This document shows, one piece after another, positions 56,860 through 64,000 of a stretch of 64,000 nucleotides of DNA (within the stretch, counting starts at the first letter, position 1; every line of letters begins with the position of its first letter). The notes beneath the pieces are model-generated. The model saw only the letters and a list, made by a program, of their open reading frames with translations. It did not search any database and was not told where the DNA came from. The stretch covers positions 62,001-126,000 of the forward strand of contig FWCC01000009.1 of NCBI GenBank assembly GCA_900169235.1. Reading direction: 5' to 3'. Both the position numbers and the translations under genes were made by a program. Source of the stretch: Zarea fungicola. Its lineage: Eukaryota; Ascomycota; Sordariomycetes; Hypocreales; Cordycipitaceae.

Positions 56860-58444
56860 ATGCCTGCAACGCTCACAGAGGGGCAGCTCGCGGCTGTCAG
56901 TGCCATTGAGCGAGGCTGCTCCGTGTTGTCGCTTCTCGGGTGTCTGTTTACGATCATCACCTTTTGCATGTCGAGCGCGTTCCACAAGCCCATCAACCGG
57001 CTCGTCTTTTACGCCTCGTTTGGCAACATGATGACTAACGTCGGAACCCTCATGTCTCGAGCTTATTTGAGCGACATTCTTTCTGCTGGATGTCAGTTCC
57101 AGGCTTTTTTAATCCAAATGTACGTCTGCTGCCTTGACTGCGCAAAGTTGGGACCCATGGCTAACTCGATGAAATTGTGCAGGTTCATGCCAGCTGATGC
57201 ATACTGGACACTGGCAATGGCTGTCAATGTATATTTGACATTCTATTACAAGTTTGACGCCGTTTCCTTGCGGCGGATGGAGATTCCGTACTTGGTGCTC
57301 TGCTACGGCGTACCAATGATTCCCGCCTTTGTCTTCATCTTTGTTAAAGACTCGGATGGGGCCAGAGTGTACGGCAACGCCGTTCTTTGGTGCTGGATCT
57401 CGATGGAATGGGACATTTGGCGCATTGCCTCCTTTTACGGCCCAGTCTGGTAAGTCAACCTGCCCTGCTAGATTTTCTCTCAATTTGATTCACGCCGCTA
57501 ATCGACACATCAGGGTCGTCATTGTCCTCACATTCTTCATCTACATCCGCGCCGGACGCACAATCTACGAGAAGCGCAAGCAGCTATGCGACTTTCACTC
57601 CTCCGACCCCGATCCCCTCTCCGTCAACGGCGACACGCAGTACTCTGTGCGCACCACCGAGGTCGTCGTCACGAGCGAACTCATCGACACCACCGACGGC
57701 GCCGCCGCCGCCGCGCCATTTGGACGCCACACCGCCGTCAGCGCGGAGCCCAGGTCGTCTCGCGATAAGACCAACAGGGCCTACTCCATTCACCTCACCT
57801 CCAACTCTGTCGTCTCCGCGCGGTCGGCGGACGACATGGGCTTGCCCATCCAGGGCCGCGACGACACGGCCAAGCCGGTGCCGCAGCCGATCAGCAGCTT
57901 CACCACGCGACCGCAGCAGCTGCTGCCGCCGGCGACGCGTGCTCCCCGCACGCCGAACCCGCACAGTCGTCGCAATCACGAGCTCAACAACGCGGCCTGG
58001 TCGTACACTAAGTGTGCCATCCTCTTCTTCACCGCCATCCTCATCACCTGGATCCCGTCGAGCGCCAACCGCGTCTACTCGGTCATCCACACGAACGAGG
58101 TCAGCGTGGCGCTCGAGTTCATGAGCGCCTTTGTGCTGCCTCTCCAGGGGTTCTGGAACGCCGTCATCTACGCCGTCACCTCGTGGTCGGCATGCAAGAA
58201 CTTGCTTCACGAACTGCGCTACGGCCACGGGCCAGACGTCACCGAGCTCGTGGGCGGAATGCCGTCGTCTCGCGCAGGTCCACCGCAGTACCCGTCTTCA
58301 TCAATTTCGGGTGCCCCCAGCAGCAGATACAGCACGGGCTTCCTCTCTTCGAAACCAAAGACGCCGTCTAAGCCGTTCGACACTGAGAGCGCCACTGAGC
58401 TATCCGCAAGTCGTGCCAGCTCTGCAGATGGCGGACGCCACTAG
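56860..58444 (+). CDS. Class V cAMP-receptor-like G-protein-coupled receptor
   Basis: Exons 56860-57119, 57183-57449 and 57514-58444 give 485 aa. The first intron (63 nt) is in frame and removed because IQM-FMPADAYWTLAMAVNVYL is then contiguous. Seven membrane segments: the first begins near residue 20 (SVLSLLGCLFTIITF). FHKPINRLVFYASFGNMMTN and the DAYWTLAMAVNVY segment are typical of Dictyostelium CAR-like fungal receptors. A long, Ser/Thr/Pro-rich third intracellular loop of about 170 residues separates TM5 (VVIVLTFFIYIRAGRTIYEKRK) from TM6 (CAILFFTAILITWIPSSANRVYS). TM7 is SAFVLPLQGFWNAVIYAVTSW. Likely couples an external nutrient signal to a G-alpha/cAMP pathway; ligand unknown. Confidence 0.9.
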
Positions 58445-59396
58445 CGGGCCGTGGCGTTTCTGGCTATGCCGGCTTTTCTTTTGAAATTACTCTTTCTTTT
58501 TCCTTCTTCCATTCTGCTGGATTTTTATTTATTTACAAGCCCTTCGATCGATTGCGAAGGCTCCCTTCGTCTACGAAGCGTCTCTACATGGACATACATG
58601 ACATCTTGAACTAAGACTGCGTTCGTTTCATTCATGTACATATTTCTAATTTTTCCCCAACTCTTGAGTTCTGGTATACTAGCTTTTCATCGGCACTAAA
58701 TTGACAATACAAAGCAACGGAGATTTCAGATACGCGCGCAGGTCCATAGCATGTTCCCATGTCTGCATCCGAGACTGTTTCCACGGGATAAGCGCATTTC
58801 AACTTCGCCCTAGCCTATTGGAAATGACAAGGCAGGAGAAACACTCTGTATGCGTATTTAATCGGCTGTCGGCATTTGGCAGTCCCTTCCTTCTCCGTTC
58901 AGTTATAGACCAGCCCGTTATACGTCAATTCGCACCAGGTCAAACCCCTGGCGCCTCAGTGGGCTCGCATGCTGCGCGTTCCGGGGCAGTGGACATGGGT
59001 CTTGATTCATGGCCGCTGTCCACAGTTATCCGCCACGGCGTTGCATCAATTTGTACCTGAAAATTGTAAGTGGGTGTTTTTTTCCAGCATCAAGGCATTA
59101 TTGGCCAGCTTGTCCTGGTTGATCATCGCAGGACGCATATGGTCCCGTGCAATCGCAAAATCGGACACGTCATGCTAGGCTTTGATACGTCGAGGTTAGA
59201 CAGAGCATATTACAGGGATATGACATGCTGTTTTGGGGCAAAAATTGTTCTTCATTCAGCTTAATTATAACCTGCTTCGTTACGCTTAAAGTCTGCGGGC
59301 AACAAATTTGGCAATGCATTTAGTCAACTGAAACGTGATAAAGTAAAAACACTTCTGCTCATAAATGAAAAGATGGCCTTGCACACGGGCTTTCAC
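58445..59396. other. Intergenic, no supported gene
   Basis: 3' region of the GPCR gene. No domain, repeat or RNA gene seen. Confidence 0.5.
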
Positions 59397-61211
59397 TCAG
59401 TACCGCTCAAAAATAGTCTCAGACACATTCTGTTCCACTTTGACACCGTCAATGATGTGGTACTCCCAAAATGTACCAAGCTGTCGGCATTCTGCAACAC
59501 ACTCAGGGTCGTCCCACCACCAGGTATTAGTCGGCGTGACGTATTGACCCCAAACTTCCAGCCAAAACATACTTCCAACCAGACTGCGCAGCTCCACCTT
59601 ATCCTGTCTCTCTTGGTAGAGCTTTTGGATGCTAGGGCCTAGATCGTGGTAGTCGCTACCGCGGGCATTTTCTTGCAATGCAGAGAATTTCACGTTGGTT
59701 CTACGATTTCCTTTTCCGCGAAGGCCAGCCTCACCAAGTAGCTTTGTGGAAAGCCGGCTAGATTCCAGGCATCTAGAGCTATTTCCGATGTTGGGGAAAA
59801 GATGCTTGTCCATCCAAGCCCTCATTTTGTGGCCGAAAGTTTGGGCGCATGGCTAGGGATCAATGACGGTCACCTTGAAGGATTCACCAGGCTTCAAGCA
59901 TTGAATACGCTGCTCAAAATCATTGGTAGCACATCATAAGAGCATTTGGAGGGTAATAAAAAAGAACAGACAGTTTGGAACATTCTTGGCGCGATAGGGA
60001 AGCACTCCGCATCGATTGACGGCGCGTGAGTTGCCTGGATATTGTGCGACCAGCCACTGGCCGGAAGAGCCACGGTGAGGTGGTACACCTCATTTTTTGG
60101 GTAGACGGTACTTAGGTACCTCGTATATGCTTTAAAGGGTTAGCAACGTGTGTTTCGTCAAATCAATGTGGTGAAGTTTGAAGTTAACCTTTTGTCTTGT
60201 ACAGCAACATAACAAAGCGCCGTTGGTGGCGGCAAAGTGATCACATTTTTTTCATCAAGGTCTGGATCTGTTATATAACTTGGACCAATAAAAAAGGAGA
60301 GCATCCAGTATTGTCTGGAGTTTTCTGTTTCAACATCTTTACTCGCTCCAGGGTTTGTGGCGAAAACTTGCTTGACCTTAGCTAGTATCATAGCAGTTGG
60401 CGCACCGGCCGTAGATCGAACACATTCAATGCAGTCACGGATTGCAAAACCTTCAATTTTGATATCGTTCACTTTGTCGAATCTGCGCGATGCCGCTCTG
60501 GTAGCTCGTGGGAGCTTCTTGGCATCGTTACCTTGGGGTGCGCCAAGCAGCAGGATTGTTGATCCCCAGAAGGGTCGGCGTGGGCCGGCGCGGAGGCTTC
60601 GGCGGCGGCTTCCGTCAGCATTATTGGCGACTCTGAGAGGTTTTCTGACAGGACGGATGGTCCTTGGCTTTAAGATTGTTAGCGCTTGGTCTAACGCAGC
60701 AGCTGGATGGGTTTTGCATCCTACTTGATGGGGAATTTGGGTGGAGTGACGAGCAAATTACCGACTGAGGGCAACTCTGCATCAATTGCCTCAAGATTTT
60801 TAATGGGCTCATTTCCGTGATCAGAGTATTGGGCATGATGCTGAAGTTCGAGCTCTGGTGATGAATCGCCTAGCATTTGGATCAGCGTAGCGATATTGGG
60901 AAGTTCAGCCTCTCTACCGTCCAAGAAGGAACTGATCGGATTCACAGCGACGGAATCGATACTTCCAAAAGACTGATTAAGACATGCTGTACAATATAAG
61001 TCTCATTAGTATTTGTTTGCGCAATGTAGGAGAATCTTTGCCATCAAAAGACGGAAACGTATTTCGATCGTTACCGGAGAAGAGATTTTCACGGTCGCTA
61101 AACGTCCCTATAACACGAGTTGAGATGTACTGTAAGCTCGAATAGGTTCAAGTTGGGACAGTAGGAGGCTTCCTTTGGCGTACCGGTACCTTGCGAACTG
61201 CACAGGCTCAT
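59397..61211 (-). CDS. Unrecognised multi-exon gene
   Basis: A chain of minus-strand exons can be joined: start ATG at 61211 (MSLCSSQ), a short exon in phase ending LFS, then the acceptor at about 60985 leading into ACLNQSFGSIDSVAV and NPISSFLDGREAELPNIATL. The next readable exon lies near 60680-60500, then 60472-60190 (EGFAIRDCIECVRSTAG, NSRQYWMLSFFIG, ITLPPPTALCYVA). The last is 59825-59397 (PSIQKLYQERQ, MFWLEVWGQYVTPTNTWWWD, ending VSETIFERY). Junctions between about 60700 and 59825 are unsure. No domain recognised. The Asp/Glu- and Ser-rich N-terminus suggests a soluble regulatory protein. Lies directly beside an assembly gap and a solo LTR. Confidence 0.45.
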
Positions 61212-61231
61212 ACTGTTGTGACTGCTGACTC

Positions 61232-61233
61232 NN
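61232..61233. other. Assembly gap placeholder (NN)
   Basis: Two undetermined bases just upstream of the 59397-61211 gene. Confidence 0.9.
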
Positions 61234-61250
61234 GATTCCTGACTTCTGCT

Positions 61251-61490
61251 GCAGGCTTCCGTCGGTCAGCACTGTGACCGACGGCAACCTACCGTGGATA
61301 TAAGGTCATTATAGTAGCTATAGAGGAAAGAGGGATCTTCTTATTAATATTTACTTTATTTACTACTTTTATTCTATATATAGGGGAGAGCTTCCTCTTA
61401 CATGCCTAGATAGCCTCAATCACAACTTATTACAACCTATATATGCTAGGATAGCCCTCCTAGTACTGTGCTTCGTAACTGTCCGTGACA
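61251..61490 (-). repeat. Solo LTR of a different family
   Basis: On the minus strand it starts TGTCACGGACAGTTACGAAG, contains TATATAGAATAAAAG as a TATA region and ends in a perfect 10-bp-arm hairpin, CCGTCGGTCA...TGACCGACGG (61259-61284). No coding sequence adjoins it. The inner end is approximate. Confidence 0.6.
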
Positions 61491-62039
61491 TACCAATGCA
61501 TACAGAGCGTATACTAGTATTTAGGGTAATACGGGCCAAGGGCAGCGAAAGTCTGCGGCAGTCCAGTGCAGAGCATGCTTTTCTCGTAAAAGATGTATTA
61601 ATAAAACAGCGAACCTCTTGGCAGGAGATGTAAGTTTAGACCGTTGTGGAAACTAGCGAAATACGTAGGCTCTACGTCGAGTGATTAGTGGTAACAGCAG
61701 TTTTCAGTGTATCAAGTGAAATTGCGACCTCGCAGCAGCGTTTCGTTGAGATGAATCAAAGCATCTATGAGCGGTAGAGCCGTACGCGTGGCACAGCTTC
61801 AGTCTGCTTTACGGTTGGAGGGTTTGTGGCCGCTGGGATGCCAGCGGTTACAGATCAACGCCCCATAACCATGGTCAGCGCCCGGTGCTACGAGCATTTG
61901 TACTGTAATTGAGGACTTACAATGCAAGTACAGGTGAGGGAAAGGGGGTTGGAAGACGATGTTTGCAAACTATCCGCAATTATTGTGTCTATCAGTCCAT
62001 TCTTTCGAATACTTGGGCCGAATAGAGCCTGGCCCTGGA
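61491..62039. other. Intergenic, no supported gene
   Basis: No gene or repeat recognised between the solo LTR and the LINE relic. Confidence 0.45.
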
Positions 62040-64000
62040 GGACGGATAACTATGGGGTCACAAGACATGCAGAATGACTCCAACACCCTGTGTTAGACTG
62101 TAGGCCACATTTACTTCCGCACAATTGTCGGCAACCCGTCCTCACCAGGTGCTTTCCAAAACGTCGCTGCGACTAACTGACGCTCCACTTCCTCTACTGT
62201 TATAGCTGGCATGGGCAAAGGCGCCCGTTGTGGTCGGCGGCCTTCGTCATCGATTCTGTCCGGGAGGGGTGGAAATAAAGTGGCCAGCAAGTCTTCTGTC
62301 AGTTCACGGCTCGTGCTTGTGCAAGTGACGTCTGCCTACTTGAGCTGTGGCACCTTACCGAATGTTGAACTCGACCCAGTTTGTAAGTGCTTTGTAGCTT
62401 TCCAGATATTGTCATTGTCGACCAAGAATTCCTCCTCTATGCGATCGTTTCCGCTGGCGGATGGAAGGGTGATACTGCCTTGCCGCTGCCTTAGCAGTTT
62501 CCTCCAGCTCGTCATCCGTGCACCAAGCACGCCTTGCGGCCCTCGTGCGGTTACGCCAGTATGTATAGATTTGCCTCAACTGCGTGAGGTCGGCTGTCCA
62601 CCATCGTTTTGCATACGGCGATGGTCGAGCTTAGGCATGTGGGTCTGAACAGCTTCCAGCACAATCGACATCAAGAAATCCGTCTTCTCCTGCAAGGTTC
62701 CTCCGGTGTTATTGCCTAAGTTCGCAGCGATTCTTGCCTTGATTTGTTTCCGGTGCGCATTTTTGAACAGAAGACGCTCCCGAATCAGGAGTGTGCATTT
62801 CGAATATCGTCTCAATTGTCCTGTGATCTGAACCATGCTCCGTCTCGTGTATCTGACACCTAGAGACGCCTTCAGCCAGCTCTTCCGTTGAAAGGACCAA
62901 GGCAATTGTTGTTTCGTAGCCGCCGCCTAGCCAGGTTTTCGTGCCATTTGGCAACAAGCTGCGAAGGCTATAGTCGCTCATCAAATGAATAATTTCGTCT
63001 GCTTCCCCTTGCCTCACGAGAGACGCGTCGTCTTCGCCCCGTAGCTGGTCATGTCGATTGAACTATCCAGCCATTACCACATCCACGGCTTGTCCAACAC
63101 GTTGAATCGTTTCAGTAATCGCTTTTCTTAGCAAATTACCCGCGTCCGCCCATGCCTTCATGTTGACCCCCTCCACACAGACCGACACCACCAGAACTTG
63201 GCGATCTGAAAGGGAAATAAGAGCTGCCGTCACGTCTGGCATTGCCACTGGTACCTGTTCCGCCCCCATTTCATTCCAAATCCAAAGCATACTCCTGATG
63301 GCCCACCTACCGTCTTCCTTGCACTCGGACGGCACGAACTTGGTCCATTTATTATGCGCCATTGGTGTTGTCAGTAGCAGCCTTGAATGATTCGGGCTTG
63401 TGGCTCTTGAATGGCAATGGCTGCCGCGTCTCCGATCGCTTCGTTATTCATTAAACTATCGTGCACCTCTGCTCTTTCCTTAAAATTAGCTGAATTATGC
63501 GTAGCGGGCTACTCATCGCGCGCGGGATAAAGCATCCTGCATACCTTGCTGAACGACTCATGCAAACCACCACACGGTACGCGCTTAGCATTGATCTCCT
63601 GCAACCGCTATAGCGATGCCCCTCCTTCGCACACCTTGCGCAAACTTGAGGCTTCGTGCATTCGGCAGCTTTGTAGCTCGTCAGCTCTTGGCGGTTGTAG
63701 CTTTGCTTTGGTCACGGCCGATGCTTGAATGCCGCCATTTTTGTGGGATATTGCCGACAAAGAAATAGCCTTCGTCCAGAAATCGCGGAGCTTCCGATGC
63801 CTTCCTCAGCTCCACCAGAATGGAGCTGTAATCTTTGAGATGTCTGTCACTCAACCATGACAGCTTGAGAGCTTCTGTGTCGTTTGCTTGGCTCAGGGCG
63901 TCCCTAAGCTGGGTACGGCATTCCCTTGCTCGACAAGCACATACGTGCGAGACACACCGTCAACACGGATCTGCTGACCGCCAGAATCCAGTATGCGCGC
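62040..64000 (-). mobile_element. Decayed Tad1-like LINE, running off the window
   Basis: Read on the minus strand from the window end: a gag-like ORF1 piece (LSWLSDRHLKDYSSILVELR, DEGYFFVG), then endonuclease pieces (WTKFVPSECKEDGRWAIRSM, QVLVVSVCVEGVNMKAW, and after a frameshift GEADEIIHLMSDYSLRSLLP, GTKTW, TEHGSDHRTIET). Next is the linker AKRWWTADLTQLRQIYTYWR, then KAPGEDGLPTIVRK at the start of the reverse transcriptase, where a stop and frame changes follow. Several frameshifts and stops; not functional. The rest of the RT is missing to the left of about 62040. Confidence 0.85.

Noticed and set aside
57584..58228. 214-codon minus frame over the GPCR
   Set aside because: Antisense shadow of the GC-rich third intracellular loop of the receptor.
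62211..62648. 145-codon plus frame
   Set aside because: Opposite strand of the LINE linker/RT region.
1..64000. CRISPR arrays, bacterial operons, rRNA or tRNA genes
   Set aside because: None seen; intron structure and gene families are fungal. I did not recognise any tRNA cloverleaf, but short spliced tRNAs could be missed by eye.

Overview
This is a gene-sparse stretch of a filamentous ascomycete genome (Pezizomycotina, most likely a sordariomycete). Protein genes are split by 44-105 nt introns with GT..AG ends and CTAAC/CTGAC-type branch points. They encode typical fungal families (Zn2Cys6 regulators, fungal-type MFS, class V cAMP-receptor-like GPCR). They are separated by AT-rich, stop-riddled transposon relics that look like repeat-induced point mutation (RIP).

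The left 25 kb holds a catabolic gene cluster for an aromatic compound that drains through gentisate: a phenylalanine/aromatic amino acid ammonia-lyase (cut by the window edge), an ACMSD/6-methylsalicylate-decarboxylase-type amidohydrolase, an MFS transporter, a metallo-beta-lactamase-fold hydrolase, a fumarylpyruvate-hydrolase-type FAH enzyme, a zinc alcohol dehydrogenase, a Zn2Cys6 regulator, a salicylaldehyde/vanillin-type aldehyde dehydrogenase and gentisate 1,2-dioxygenase. Three of the promoter regions are shared by divergent genes. A 15-bp element CCG-N9-CGG (best form CCGAAGCTTCCCCGG) occurs in those shared regions and upstream of the alcohol dehydrogenase, so it is a candidate operator for the cluster regulator. 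No ring hydroxylase or maleylpyruvate isomerase is in the window; they may lie beyond the left edge.

From 24.7 to 34.5 kb are LINE, hAT and LTR debris and several small secreted-protein genes, including a 78-aa six-cysteine protein that only appears after splicing. An SDR and a GMC oxidoreductase follow at 32.7-36.3 kb. An LtrA-family membrane protein (37-39 kb) and an acyltransferase-3 gene (41-42.5 kb) come next; the latter sits inside a 3.55-kb segment bounded by inverted repeats. A second Zn2Cys6 regulator lies at 44.9-47.1 kb.

The 47-53 kb interval is almost gene-free and contains a RIP-degraded Fot1/pogo DNA transposon with intact terminal inverted repeats. The right end has conserved housekeeping-type regulators (a four-finger C2H2 factor and a class V GPCR), an unrecognised multi-exon gene, a solo LTR and a decayed Tad1-like LINE running off the window. 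Two NN placeholders (20419-20420, 61232-61233) mark assembly joins, the first inside an LTR. All gene models are hand-spliced from sequence only; no database search was possible.
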